Shown: in pieces, positions 46,368-56,100 of the stretch
Layout: the number at the start of each line of letters is the position of its first letter
How positions within the stretch are numbered: the first letter of the stretch is position 1
From: Solirubrobacter soli DSM 22325
GTDB lineage: Bacteria > Actinomycetota > Thermoleophilia > Solirubrobacterales > Solirubrobacteraceae
Assembly: GCF_000423665.1 (NCBI RefSeq)
Contig: NZ_AUIK01000010.1
Span: 348,210-412,209, forward strand
Direction of reading: 5' to 3'
Length of the DNA stretch: 64,000 bases
Translations under genes and position numbers: made by a program
The notes under the pieces: model-generated
Seen by the model: the letters and a program-made list of their open reading frames with translations, nothing else
The model's database searches: none
What the model was told of the DNA's origin: nothing

Positions 46368-47606
46368 GTGCTCGTCGGAGCGCCGGCCACCACCATCGCC
46401 TCGCGCGTCACGGCGGGCGACGTCTCGGCGGCCGAGGTCTTCCTCGGCCACGTCGCCGCGATCGACCCCGCCGTCAACGCGATCGTCGCCACCGCGAAGT
46501 TCGTCGCGCCCGTCGCGGGCCCGCTCTGCGGCGTGCCGTTCACCGTCAAGGACAACATCGCGGCGGCCGGTCTCCCCTTCGTCGCGGGTGTGGCGGAGCG
46601 GCGCGACGAGATCGCCGACTCGGACGCGGTCGCCGTCGCGCGGCTTCGCGCCGCGGGCGCCGTGCTTCTCGGCAAGACGAACCTCCCGCCGTGGGGCGGC
46701 GGGATCGAGACCGACAACGAGGTGTTCGGGCGCACGAACAACCCGCACGCGTTGGATCGCTCCGCGGGCGGCTCGAGCGGTGGCGCGGCGGCGTCCGTCG
46801 CCGAGGGCTCCTCCGCGTTCGCGCTGGGGACCGACTCGGGCGCTTCGGTGCGGCTTCCGGCCCATTTCTGCGGTGTCGCGGCGCTGAAGCCGTCGGCGGG
46901 GCGGGTGCCGATCGCGGGCGTGATCGACGACGCCGGCCCGCTCGGGCCGTTGCGCGACCCGCGCACGCAGATCGGGGTGGTGGCGCGCACGGTCGCCGAC
47001 CTCGCGCTGGTCCTGTCGGTGATCGACGGCCGCGCCGGCGCGCCGTGGCCGCCCGCCGTGGGTCCGGCCGCAGCCGCCGCGCGGTTGTCCCCCGCGGCCG
47101 CGCCCGCCCTGCCGGCCCTGTCGGCGGACGTCCGCCGCCTGCGCGTCGCGCTGCTCGCCGACGACGGGATCTCCCGGCCCGACGCCGACACGGCGCAGGT
47201 CGTCGCCGACGCGGCCGAGGCGCTCGCTTCCCTGGGCGCGCACATCGTCGAGGACCCGCCGCCCGCGGGCGGGCATGCCCTCACCGAGGAGGTGTGGGCG
47301 TCGTATGGCGCGGACGCGATCTCCTACGACCTGCTCGGGCGCTGGGACGCGTATCGGACCGCCATGGCCGCGTACGCCGAGGACGTCGACGTCGTCCTCT
47401 CCCCCGTCTACCCGACCGCGGCGCCGCGGCACGGTTCGGTCGCCAACCACACGAGCTACACGACGCCGCAGAACATGTCCGGGTGGGCGGCGGTGACGGT
47501 GCGGTGCGGATCCTCCGGAGGGCTTCCGGTGGGCGTGCAGGTCGCCGCCGCGCGGGACGAGGTCGCGCTCGCCGCGGCGCTCGCGCTGGAGGAGGCGTTC
47601 GCGTGA
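46368..47606 (+). CDS. Amidase (amidase-signature family)
   Basis: This 412-residue serine amidase has the Ser-cisSer-Lys triad: FTVKDNI supplies Lys, SAGGSSGGAAAS the cis-Ser, and GTDSGASVRLPAHFCG the nucleophile Ser. The longer frame begins inside the chaperonin gene and is rejected; GTG 46368 has a -10 box six nt upstream. Length is a little below the usual 460-500, with a shortened middle. No signal peptide. It hydrolyses an amide in the cytosol; substrate unknown. Stop overlaps the P450 start as GTGA. Confidence 0.86.
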   Translation: MLVGAPATTIASRVTAGDVSAAEVFLGHVAAIDPAVNAIVATAKFVAPVAGPLCGVPFTVKDNIAAAGLPFVAGVAERRDEIADSDAVAVARLRAAGAVLLGKTNLPPWGGGIETDNEVFGRTNNPHALDRSAGGSSGGAAASVAEGSSAFALGTDSGASVRLPAHFCGVAALKPSAGRVPIAGVIDDAGPLGPLRDPRTQIGVVARTVADLALVLSVIDGRAGAPWPPAVGPAAAAARLSPAAAPALPALSADVRRLRVALLADDGISRPDADTAQVVADAAEALASLGAHIVEDPPPAGGHALTEEVWASYGADAISYDLLGRWDAYRTAMAAYAEDVDVVLSPVYPTAAPRHGSVANHTSYTTPQNMSGWAAVTVRCGSSGGLPVGVQVAAARDEVALAAALALEEAFA

Positions 47607-48859
47607 CTGCCTTCCCGGCCGGTCCGAGCGAGTCCCCGACGCTGCAGACCGCGCGCTGGCTGATCCGGCCGATCGCGTTCATGGAGTCCTGCCGGCGTCG
47701 CTACGGCGACACGTTCAGCGTGCTCTTCCGCGGCTTCAGGACGCCGCTGGTCATGGTCTCCTCGCCCGAGGTGATCCGCGCGCTCTACTCCGAGCGCGGG
47801 CACCATCTGCCGCCCGGCCGGACGGTCACGCTCGGGCCGCTCGTCGGGCCCCGGTCGCTGCTGCTGCTCGAGGGTGCCGACCACCTGTCGCGGCGCAAGA
47901 TGATGCTGCCGCCGTTCCACGGCGAGCGCATGCGGGCGTACGAGTCGGTGGTCCGCGAGGTGACCGAGCGCGAGCTCTCGGGCTGGCCCGAGGGCGCCAG
48001 GTTCGCCGTCCACCCGAGCATGCAGGCGATCACGCTCGAGGTGATCGAGCGGGCGGTCTTCGGGGTGAGCGAGCGCGGGCCGCTGCACGACCTCCTTCGC
48101 GACCTGCTGAGCATGACGGTCTCGCGCGAGCTGCAGTTCTCGGTGCTGTTCGGCCGCAGCGAGCCGATGGACCGCCTGCGCGAGCTCGCTACCGGGATCG
48201 ACGCGCACCTGCTCTCCGAGATCGCGGCCCGGCGTGCGAACCCCGGGGACGACATTTGCTCATTGCTCGTCCAGGCGCGCTTCGAGGACGGCACGGCGAT
48301 GAGCGACCGCGAGGTTCGCGACCAGCTGATGACGCTGCTCCTCGCGGGTCACGAGACCACGGCGACGGGCCTCGCCTGGACCCTCGATCTGCTGACCCGC
48401 AATCCGGAGGTGCTCCGGCGTGCTCACAGCGGCGGCGACGAGTACCTGCGCGCGGTCGTCGCGGAGTCGTTGCGGCTGCGGCCGGTCGTGCCGCTCGCCG
48501 GCCGGCGGCTGGTGACCGACCTCGACGCCGACGGCGTCCATCTCCCCGCCGGCACCGACGTCACCCCCGCGATCTGGCTCGCCCACACCCGCCCCGAGGC
48601 CTACCCGGACCCCTACGCCTTCCGCCCGGAGCGCTTCCTCACCAAGCCGCCCTCGACCTACACCTGGATCCCCTACGGCGGCGGTGTGCGCCGCTGCCTC
48701 GGCGCCGCGTTCGCGGAGATGGAGATGCGCGTCGTGCTGGGCGAGATCCTCCAGCGCTTCGACCTGCGCGCGGGCTCGCGGAGAGCCGAGCGTGTCGCCC
48801 GCCGCAACGTCACCTTCTCCCCCCGCCACGGCACCCGCGTCATCGCGACGCGACGCTGA
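47603..48859 (+). CDS. Cytochrome P450
   Basis: This 418-residue soluble P450 has LLLAGHETTATGLAW (I-helix oxygen-activation Thr), ESLRLRPVVPLAGRR (K-helix ExxR), RPEAYPDPYAFRPERF and the heme loop PYGGGVRRCLGAAFAEMEMR with the proximal Cys. GTG start overlaps the amidase stop. Sequence style (LLLLEGADHLSRRKMMLPPFHGERM) is of the CYP110/CYP135-like group. Redox partners are not adjacent. An operon with an amidase suggests turnover of an amide or xenobiotic rather than of propane. Confidence 0.92.
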   Translation: MTAFPAGPSESPTLQTARWLIRPIAFMESCRRRYGDTFSVLFRGFRTPLVMVSSPEVIRALYSERGHHLPPGRTVTLGPLVGPRSLLLLEGADHLSRRKMMLPPFHGERMRAYESVVREVTERELSGWPEGARFAVHPSMQAITLEVIERAVFGVSERGPLHDLLRDLLSMTVSRELQFSVLFGRSEPMDRLRELATGIDAHLLSEIAARRANPGDDICSLLVQARFEDGTAMSDREVRDQLMTLLLAGHETTATGLAWTLDLLTRNPEVLRRAHSGGDEYLRAVVAESLRLRPVVPLAGRRLVTDLDADGVHLPAGTDVTPAIWLAHTRPEAYPDPYAFRPERFLTKPPSTYTWIPYGGGVRRCLGAAFAEMEMRVVLGEILQRFDLRAGSRRAERVARRNVTFSPRHGTRVIATRR

Positions 48860-48872
48860 CCTAAACGCCACC

Positions 48873-48891
48873 TAAGGGGTCTGACCCCTTA
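48873..48891. repeat. Dispersed palindromic repeat, copy 4
   Basis: TAAGGGGT, CTG, ACCCCTTA with flanking CTAAACGCCACC on the left and GTGGGCTTTAGG on the right. It lies between the P450 and M23 genes. Confidence 0.8.
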
Positions 48892-48892
48892 A

Positions 48893-49801
48893 GTGGGCTT
48901 TAGGAAGGAGGAAGGTGTCAGAGCGAGAACACTCCAGAAGTTGTTGTCGGTCCGGACATGGATGTCGGCGGCGGCGGTCGCGGCGTGCTTTCTCGCACCC
49001 GGGACCGCGACGGCTGCCTCCCCGCGTGTGGCTGCGCTGCAGGTCGCGTTGCGCGCGCATGGCGTCTACGCCGGGGCTGTCGACGGCATCGACGGGCCCG
49101 GGACCGCGTCCGGCGTGCGCCGCCTCCAGCGTCGCAACGGGCTGGTCGCGGACGGGATCGTCGGCCCGCGGACCCGCCGCGCGCTCGGCGCGCAAGGCCG
49201 CCACCCGATCGGCTCCAGGCCGCTGCGGCTCGGCCATCGCGGGTGGGACGTCGCGGCGCTGCAGTTCGCGCTCGAGACCCACGGCTTCCCGTGCGGGACC
49301 GTCGACGGCGGCTTCGGCGCCCGCACCACCAACGCGGTAAAGCGCCTGCAGACGTTCGCCGGACTGTCCCCCGACGGCGTCGCCGGCCCCGCCACGCTTG
49401 CCGCGCTGCGCCGCCCACCGGTCCGCGCCCCCGCGCTGCGCCGGCCGATCGCCGCCGCCCTGGGCGATCGCTACGGCCCGCGCGGCAACCAGTTCCACGC
49501 CGGCCTGGACTTCCCGGCCCCGACGGGCACCGCGATCACCGCGGCCGCCGCGGGCCGCACGATCTTCGCCGGCTACGACGACGGCTGGGGCCTGACCGTC
49601 GTCCTGGACCACGGCAACGGCGTCCACACCCGCTACGCCCACCTCTCGCAAGCGCTCGTCAGCGTCGGCACGTCGGTCAACGCGGGAACCCAGGTCGGAA
49701 AGGTCGGCTCGACCGGCTTCGCGACGGGACCGCACCTCCACTTCGAGGTGACCGTCCGCGGAGCGAACGCCGACCCGGGCCCCGCCCTCGGCCTCTACTA
49801 A
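48893..49801 (+). CDS. Peptidoglycan-binding M23 endopeptidase
   Basis: This exported cell-wall hydrolase is up to 302 residues long. After a basic N-region, SAAAVAACFLAPGTATAA is the signal peptide. Two PG_binding_1 repeats follow (VAALQVALRAHGVYAGAVDGI and VAALQFALETHGFPCGTVDGG, about 45-180). The LytM/M23 domain has FHAGLDFPAPTG (His ligand), YAHLSQ and TGPHLHFEV (His ligands). The start is uncertain: GTG 48893 lies in the palindromic repeat and ATG 48962 is too close to the signal core, while TTG 48941 or 48944 are alternatives. It cleaves peptide cross-links outside the membrane. Confidence 0.85.
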   Translation: MGFRKEEGVRARTLQKLLSVRTWMSAAAVAACFLAPGTATAASPRVAALQVALRAHGVYAGAVDGIDGPGTASGVRRLQRRNGLVADGIVGPRTRRALGAQGRHPIGSRPLRLGHRGWDVAALQFALETHGFPCGTVDGGFGARTTNAVKRLQTFAGLSPDGVAGPATLAALRRPPVRAPALRRPIAAALGDRYGPRGNQFHAGLDFPAPTGTAITAAAAGRTIFAGYDDGWGLTVVLDHGNGVHTRYAHLSQALVSVGTSVNAGTQVGKVGSTGFATGPHLHFEVTVRGANADPGPALGLY

Positions 49802-49870
49802 AGGGTCTGTCCCCTCAACACTGGATTTGGCTCTACGCCGTGCTTCGCAATGTTGAGGGGTCTGACCCCT
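49801..49870. repeat. Paired palindromic repeats forming a large hairpin, copy 5
   Basis: AAGGGTCTGTCCCCTCAACA (49801-49820) and TGTTGAGGGGTCTGACCCCT (49851-49870) face each other across 30 nt. The right half also codes for the C-terminus of the minus-strand membrane protein. Likely bidirectional termination. Confidence 0.7.
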
Positions 49871-50348
49871 GGGGGTGGGGGCGGTTGTCGGTGATGCGCT
49901 GGAAGCGCAGTTCGAGGACGGTCAGGTCGAGCAGGATCGCGCGCTCGTAGCGGGCCTCGCTCCAGGCGATCGAGGCGGTGTAGAGCGCGGCGCCGAGCAC
50001 GCAGCAGAGCAGCGTCAGCCCGGAGGAGAGCCCGAAGGCCACGCAGAGGACGAGTACGCAGAGCGCGCCCGCGACCGGGGCGGTCGCCCACACGCCCATG
50101 CGGTCGCCGCGCCAGGCGAACGGGACGCCGTCGAGGGCATCGGCGAGGAGGCGCCAGCGGGCACCGAACGCGAAGAACCACGGCAACCCTCCCAGTGCTG
50201 CCGCGCCTCCCCACGCCAGTGCCCACCCGCCACCGCCTGCCGCCACCGACGCCAACGTGCACGTCGCGACGACGACGAACCCCGCAACCAACGCGACGCG
50301 CCGATCAGCGGACTGGCGGGCGGGTTCGAGCGTGCGGAGGTCCAACAT
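49833..50348 (-). CDS. Hypothetical membrane protein
   Basis: This 171-residue protein has four hydrophobic segments: about 19-36, 43-62, 85-103 and 108-127. A cytosolic N-terminus (MLDLRTLEPARQSADRR) and a basic/acidic tail (SEARYERAILLDLTVLELRFQRITDN) frame them. The fold resembles short PH-like or DUF-type membrane proteins but no family is recognised. The last dozen residues (PQGSDPSTLRSTA) are encoded by a copy of the palindromic repeat, so the natural C-terminus may have been changed by that element. Confidence 0.65.
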   Translation of the reverse strand: MLDLRTLEPARQSADRRVALVAGFVVVATCTLASVAAGGGGWALAWGGAAALGGLPWFFAFGARWRLLADALDGVPFAWRGDRMGVWATAPVAGALCVLVLCVAFGLSSGLTLLCCVLGAALYTASIAWSEARYERAILLDLTVLELRFQRITDNRPHPQGSDPSTLRSTA

Positions 50349-50431
50349 GACGCCGACGAGCGGTTTCGCCCGGCGCCAGGTTTTCTCCTCTTCACTGCAA
50401 GCCTAGGTTCACGCGGCCGATCACCCGGGAG

Positions 50432-52657
50432 ATGAGGCTCCGGCCCCTGACCGACACAGAAGTGATCGAGATGCGCGCCCAGGACGTCGTGATCGGCGGC
50501 GTGCTCGCGATCGGGACGGCGATCGCGATCATCGCGTACCTGCTGCAGTCGACCCGCAGCGCGCACGAGACCTTCCTCTGCACGGTCTGCGTCCTCTGGG
50601 CGTTCGCGAGCTGCGGCATGTTCGCGCTGCCGCGCCGGCGGCTCGTCGCCTCGCGCTGGCGCGAGCCGTTCTTCCTGCTGTGGAGCTTCCTCGTCGTCTT
50701 CTCGATCGCGCTCGGCACCGTGCTCGAGGACCGGACGAACTCACCGCTCCTGTTCGCGTTCATCCTCCCGCTGATCTTCGCGGCGATCTCCTACCCGGTC
50801 GTCTCGACCGCGATCGTCGGCTCGATGGTGCTCGTGTTCGCCGCCGCGGCCGGAGCGCTCACCGGCCAGAGCGCGGCCGACCTCACGTTCGAGCTGATGG
50901 TGCTCGCGTTCGCGGCCGTGATGGGCGTCTGGCAGGCCTACGGCCGCGCACGCCGGGCCGCGCAGCTGTCGAGCGAGCACGGCCGCGCGCAGCAGTACCT
51001 CGACGTCGCCGGGACGATGATCGTCGTGCTCGACGGCCACGGCGTGGTCGAGCGCGTCAACCGCCGCACGTGCGAGGTCCTCGGGTACAGCGAGGAGGAG
51101 CTGCTCGACGAGGACTGGTTCGAGATCGCCGTCCCTGTCGACTTCCGCGACATCGCGCGTGAGAACTTCGTCCGCCCGCTCGCCGGCCTGCCCCCGAAGG
51201 ACCCGCGCCGCGAGACCCCGCTCGAGACCCGCGCAGGCGACCGGCGGTACGTGCGCTGGGTCGGGCGCCGCGTCCAGACGCGCACCGGGCTGGGGATGCT
51301 GATCGCCGGCGAGGACGTCACCGACCAGCTCGCCGCCGAGGAGCACGTGCGCCACATGGCCTACCACGACGCGCTCACGGGCCTGGCCAATCGCGCGAAG
51401 CTGGAGGAGCACGTGACCGCGGCGCTCGCGCGCGCCCGCCGCCATAAGCGCTCCGCCGCGGTCCTCTACATCGACCTCGACCGCTTCAAGCTCGTCAACG
51501 ACACGCTCGGCCACGCCGCCGGCGACGAGCTCCTGCGCCAGGTCGCCGCCCGCCTCGCCGAGCGCACCCGCGCCACCGACCTGCTCGCCCGCCACGGCGG
51601 CGACGAGTTCATGCTCCTGCTCGCCGACCTCGACGGCGACGCCCGCTCCACCGCGGGCCGCGTCGCCCAGAGCCTGTTGGAGACGCTCGAGCGGCCGTTC
51701 ACGCTCGAGGGCCACGAGTTCGAGATCGCGGCCAGCATCGGCATCGCCACCTACCCGGACGACGGCGCCGAGATGCCGGCGGTGCTCAAGCGCGCCGACA
51801 ACGCGCTCTACGACGCCAAGCGCGACGGCCGCGGCACGATCCGCTTCGCCGCCGGTGAGGAGACGCCCGCGACCGGCCAGCTGACGCTCACCGCCCGCCT
51901 GCGCCGCGCGCTCGCCCGCGAGGAGTTCGAGGTCTACTACCAGCCCGTCTTCGAGGTCGCCACGCGCCGGCCCGTCGCGGTCGAGGCGCTGCTGCGCTGG
52001 AACGATCCGGAGCGCGGGATGGTCCCGCCGGGCGAGTTCATCCCGGGCGCCGAGGACAGCGGGTTGATCGAGCCGATCGGCGACTGGGTCGTCGACGCCG
52101 TCATCGCGCAGTCCGCGGCGTGGCGCCATCTCGGCCTGCGGCCGGACATCGCCTTCAACGTCTCCCCGCGCCAGCTGCGCTCGGACGGGTTCGCCGACCG
52201 CCTGCTGGCGAAGCTGAGCGCGGTCGACCCGCGCCAGTTCATCGCCGAGATCACCGAGTCCGCCGCGATGGCCGACCCCGAGCGCACGGTCCCGCTGCTC
52301 GAGCGCCTCGCCGCGTCAGGGCTCAAGCTCGCGATCGACGACTTCGGCGCCGACTTCTCCTCGCTCGCCCGGCTGCGCGACCTCCCGGTGCACGAGCTCA
52401 AGATCGACCGCTCGTTCCTGCGCGACGTGCCCGGCGAAGGACGCTCGTCGGCGATCGTCACCGCGATCATCCAGCTCGCGCAGGCGCTGGAGCTCAGCGG
52501 GGTCGCGGAGGGCGTCGAGCATCCCGAGCAGCTCGAGTTCCTCGCCCGCCACGGCTGCGCGCTCGCGCAGGGCTTCCACCTCGCCCGGCCGCTCCCGTCC
52601 GGCCTGGTCACCCCGTTGCTGCAGGGTCACGCACGTACAGTCGTGCGCGCCGGTTGA
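50432..52657 (+). CDS. Membrane GGDEF-EAL cyclic-di-GMP protein with PAS domain
   Basis: This 741-residue protein has five to six membrane helices at the N-terminus (about 12-165). The PAS domain (about 185-300) has MIVVLDGHGVVERVNRRTCEVLGYSEEELL. The GGDEF domain has an intact GGDEF at about 389, with a RATD inhibitory I-site five residues before it. The EAL domain has VEALLRW near 516 and DDFGADFSSLARLRDLPVHELKIDRSF. Both halves look catalytically competent, so net activity cannot be told. The signal sensed by PAS or membrane part is unknown. Its end overlaps the convergent VOC gene by 50 bp. Confidence 0.92.
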   Translation: MRLRPLTDTEVIEMRAQDVVIGGVLAIGTAIAIIAYLLQSTRSAHETFLCTVCVLWAFASCGMFALPRRRLVASRWREPFFLLWSFLVVFSIALGTVLEDRTNSPLLFAFILPLIFAAISYPVVSTAIVGSMVLVFAAAAGALTGQSAADLTFELMVLAFAAVMGVWQAYGRARRAAQLSSEHGRAQQYLDVAGTMIVVLDGHGVVERVNRRTCEVLGYSEEELLDEDWFEIAVPVDFRDIARENFVRPLAGLPPKDPRRETPLETRAGDRRYVRWVGRRVQTRTGLGMLIAGEDVTDQLAAEEHVRHMAYHDALTGLANRAKLEEHVTAALARARRHKRSAAVLYIDLDRFKLVNDTLGHAAGDELLRQVAARLAERTRATDLLARHGGDEFMLLLADLDGDARSTAGRVAQSLLETLERPFTLEGHEFEIAASIGIATYPDDGAEMPAVLKRADNALYDAKRDGRGTIRFAAGEETPATGQLTLTARLRRALAREEFEVYYQPVFEVATRRPVAVEALLRWNDPERGMVPPGEFIPGAEDSGLIEPIGDWVVDAVIAQSAAWRHLGLRPDIAFNVSPRQLRSDGFADRLLAKLSAVDPRQFIAEITESAAMADPERTVPLLERLAASGLKLAIDDFGADFSSLARLRDLPVHELKIDRSFLRDVPGEGRSSAIVTAIIQLAQALELSGVAEGVEHPEQLEFLARHGCALAQGFHLARPLPSGLVTPLLQGHARTVVRAG

Positions 52658-53090
52658 CCTCGTCCTGCGGGTAGATGTCGTCGAGCTTGCGGATTCGCGA
52701 GCGCAGCCACTCGGGCAGCCGGGACGCGCCCGGGGTGTCGATCTCGAGCAGGTTGCCGGCGGGGTCGCGGACGTAGGTCTGGGCGACGTCGCCGGGCAGC
52801 TCGATGATGTGGTTGGCGTGCGAGTCGTGGTCGAGCGCGCCGAGCGCCTCGGCCTTGCGGTAGACGGGCTCGAGGTCCTCGACGGTGAGGCCGAAGTGGT
52901 GGTGGCTCTGGGCCGTCGCGTCGCGGACGAAGACGTGCAGCTGCGTGCCCCCGAGGCCGAGCCACTGCACCTGCACGCCGAAGTTCGGCGTGTCCAGGAG
53001 CTCCGCCTCCAGCAGCTCCACGTAGAACCGAACGGACTCGTCGAGGTCGATCGCGTGGATGCTGACGTGGTTGATCCCACTCGTGCGCAT
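52608..53090 (-). CDS. VOC-family (glyoxalase/dioxygenase-like) protein
   Basis: This 160-residue protein has paired beta-alpha-beta-beta-beta modules: INHVSIHAIDLDESVRFYVELL, QLHVFVRDATAQSHHHFGLTVEDL and QTYVRDPAGNLLEIDTPG. His of NHVSI, His of HHFGL and Glu of LLEID occupy the metal-ligand positions. ATG 53090 is chosen because TATAAA lies six nt upstream; the longer ORF start is behind that promoter. It may be a glyoxalase, fosfomycin-type or extradiol enzyme; not decidable. Confidence 0.85.
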   Translation of the reverse strand: MRTSGINHVSIHAIDLDESVRFYVELLEAELLDTPNFGVQVQWLGLGGTQLHVFVRDATAQSHHHFGLTVEDLEPVYRKAEALGALDHDSHANHIIELPGDVAQTYVRDPAGNLLEIDTPGASRLPEWLRSRIRKLDDIYPQDEVNRRARLYVRDPAATG

Positions 53091-53096
53091 GCTGCG

Positions 53097-53102
53097 TTTA
53101 TA
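53097..53102 (-). promoter_or_regulatory. -10 box of VOC gene
   Basis: TATAAA on the minus strand, 6 nt before ATG 53090, no ribosome site between. Confidence 0.5.
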
Positions 53103-53183
53103 CCCCCGCGGGGAAGCGACGCGCGCGTTCGATCCAGTCAGTAACTTCATCGGTCACTCATTGGAGGCTCATAGGAGGGCTTG

Positions 53184-56100
53184 ATGCAGTTGCGCACCGG
53201 CGGCGCTGTCCTTGCGACGGCGCTGGCCGCGCTGGGTGTCTCGGCACCCATGGCCTCGGCGGCGCGGGAGCCGCTGAACGCCTACCGGGTCGCTCCGACC
53301 CAGGAGAACAAGCAACGGCTCGCCAAGGCGGGCTACGACATGGTCGAGGCCGACCATGGCAGCTACCTCGAGATCTACGGCACGGCCAAGCAGGCGGCCG
53401 CGCTGACCAAGCAGGGTCTCGCGCCCGCGCTGCAGGGCAAGGCCAACACGGTCACCTCGCAGTCCGCCGATGTGCCGGTCGGCTCGGACGCCCAATACAA
53501 CGTCTGGCGTCGCTACGACCGCGTCGCCGGCGACAACAAGGAGCAGTACCTCGAGCTCTATGACCGGCTCGAGGGAATGAGCATCGTCAAGAAGGTCATC
53601 CTCGGCAAGACGCGTATGAACCGTGACATCGTCGCGCTGAAGGTCACGTCGGGCGCCAAGACGCGGACCGACAACACGCGGCCGGCGGTGCTCTACAACG
53701 CGATGCAGCACGCCCGCGAGTGGCTGGCGGGCGAGACCTGCAAGCGGACGCTGAACTACTTCACGACCAACTACGGCAAGGCGACGCCCGACGGCGCGAT
53801 CGCCACCGAGCTGGTCAACACGCGCGAGCTGTGGTTCGTCTGCGTCAACAACCCGGACGGCTACGAGTACACGTTCACGCCCGGCAACCGCCTGTGGCGC
53901 AAGAACATGAACGACAACAACGCCAACGGCGTGCTCGGCGAGGCCGTCGACGGCGTGGACATCAACCGCAACCACGCCACCCACTGGGGTTACGACAACG
54001 AGGGCTCGAGCGAGGACTTCCTGTCGGAGACCTACCGCGGCGCGGGCCCGGACTCAGAGCCTGAGACCAAGGCGATCAAGAAGCTCTGGGGCATGGTCGA
54101 CTTCGTCTTCAACAAGAACGACCACACGGCGGCCGAGCTGCTGCTGTGGCCGAACGGCTTCCAGCAGTACACGCCGACGCCCGACGACAAGCTCTTCGAG
54201 GCGTACGCGGGCACCGATGCGTCTCCCGCGATCGCCGACGGCCACTACGACGCCGACGGCGAGTGGGAGATCACCGGCCACCGGTTCGACCCCGACATCG
54301 GCGCCGAGCTCTACATCACCAACGGCGACCTGACCGACGACGCCTACGCCAACGGCATCCTCGCCTACACGCCCGAGGGCTCGGAGCCGGACATCCCGAA
54401 CGTGAGCGGGTTCGAGTTCCAGGACGTCGAGGCCGACATCCAGGCGGAGTTCTTGCGCCACAAGGAGTTCGTGCTCGACCTCGCGCGCTCGGCCGACGAT
54501 CCCGCGAATCCGATCTCGCACCTCGGCAACACGGTGGAGAACTTCTACGTCGAGACGTTCGCGGACTCCTACGGTGACCCGCAGCCCGTGCAGGTCGTGG
54601 CCAAGAAGTCGCTGGGCGAGGTGAAGCTGCGCTACCGGATCAACGACGGTCCCGTTCGGACCGTGGCGACCGCCGGCTTCACCGGCGGCGAGCGGTTCGA
54701 CCAGGAGCCGGGGTTGTACTACCACCGTCTGCGCGGGACGGTGACCGGCACGTCGCCGGGCGACGAGGTCGAGGTGTGGTTCGAGGGCGGCCGCAAGTCC
54801 TCGCCGCACTTCACCTACACGGCGCGCGCCGAGTCGGGCGCCAAGGTGCTGATCCTCAGCGCCGAGAACTACACGGCCGGCGTCCCGGCCTACCCGGACA
54901 CGACCGGCCCGTCGTACCTGACGTACTACACCGATGCCCTGGAGGCCAACGGCGTCGCGTATGACATCTACGACGTCGACAAGCGCGGGAACCGCTCGCC
55001 GGACTGGCTCGGGGTGCTGGGTCACTACGACGCCGTCCTCTGGTACATGGGCGACGACTACCTGACGCGCCGGCCCGGGCAGCCCGCGGGCACCGGCACC
55101 GCGCGGCTGGCGGTCGAGGAGATGATCGACGTCCGCCACTTCCTCAACGAGGGCGGCAAGCTGTTCTTCACCGGCAAGAGCGCGGGCCAGCAGTGGGCGG
55201 AGGGCAACGTCTTCCGCAACTTCGGCTTCCCGGAGCCGCCGGAGGGCGGCCGGTGGTGCGACAACGCGCTGCCGGAGTTCGATCCGGACGATCCAGCGGC
55301 CGCGGACGGCTGCATCGCCCACAACGACGACTTCCTCCAGTACTACCTGGGCGCCTACATCTACGCCACGCCCGGCAACACGTTCGACGACGAGGCAGGC
55401 CGGCCGTACGGCCTGCGCGGGTCCGGGCCGTACAACGGCATGTCGTGGCTGTTCGACGAGACCGGCGCGAACAACCAGGACCATTCGGCGACGTTCGTGG
55501 TCACGAGCTCGGTGCTGCCGCCCGCGCAGTTCCCGATGTTCGCGTCCTCGCGGTCCGTGGCCGACTGGCTGCGGCCCGGCGCCGCCCCGTTCAGCCCCTA
55601 CAGCGGCACGATGTACATGTCCGCGGGAGCCGACAGCCAGGCCTACAAGCGGCTGGGCAAGACGCTCGATCTCACCGGCCGCGCGGCGCCGAAGCTGAGC
55701 TTCAAGTTCAGCGGCGACGTCGAGGCCAACTGGGACTGGGTGACCGTCGAGGCCCGCGATGTCACGACCGACCCGAACAGCGACGCGTGGACGACGCTGC
55801 CCGAGGCCGACACCGACGGTGCCGGCGATGCCGACGTCTCGCTGACGACGCAGGAGACCGGCGACTCCTGCGCCGAGGGCCTGGCGACGGACTCCGACGC
55901 GCCGCACCCGTTCCTGCTGCACTACTGGTCGCCGACGTGTGAGCCGACGGGGACGACCGGTGTGTGGAACGCGTTCACCGGCTCGTCCGGCGGGTGGACG
56001 GACTGGACGGTCGATCTGTCCGCGTACGCGGGCAAGAAGGTCGACCTGCGGATCAGCGTCATCACCGACTGGGGCACCCTCGGCCTGGGCGTCTGGGTCG

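Noticed and set aside
48915..49340. GTG start right after AAGGAGGAAG for the M23 gene
   Set aside because: That GTG is in a different frame from the peptidase; its frame gives Arg/Ser-rich sequence without domains. A frameshift there is not needed because the peptidase frame already has a signal peptide.
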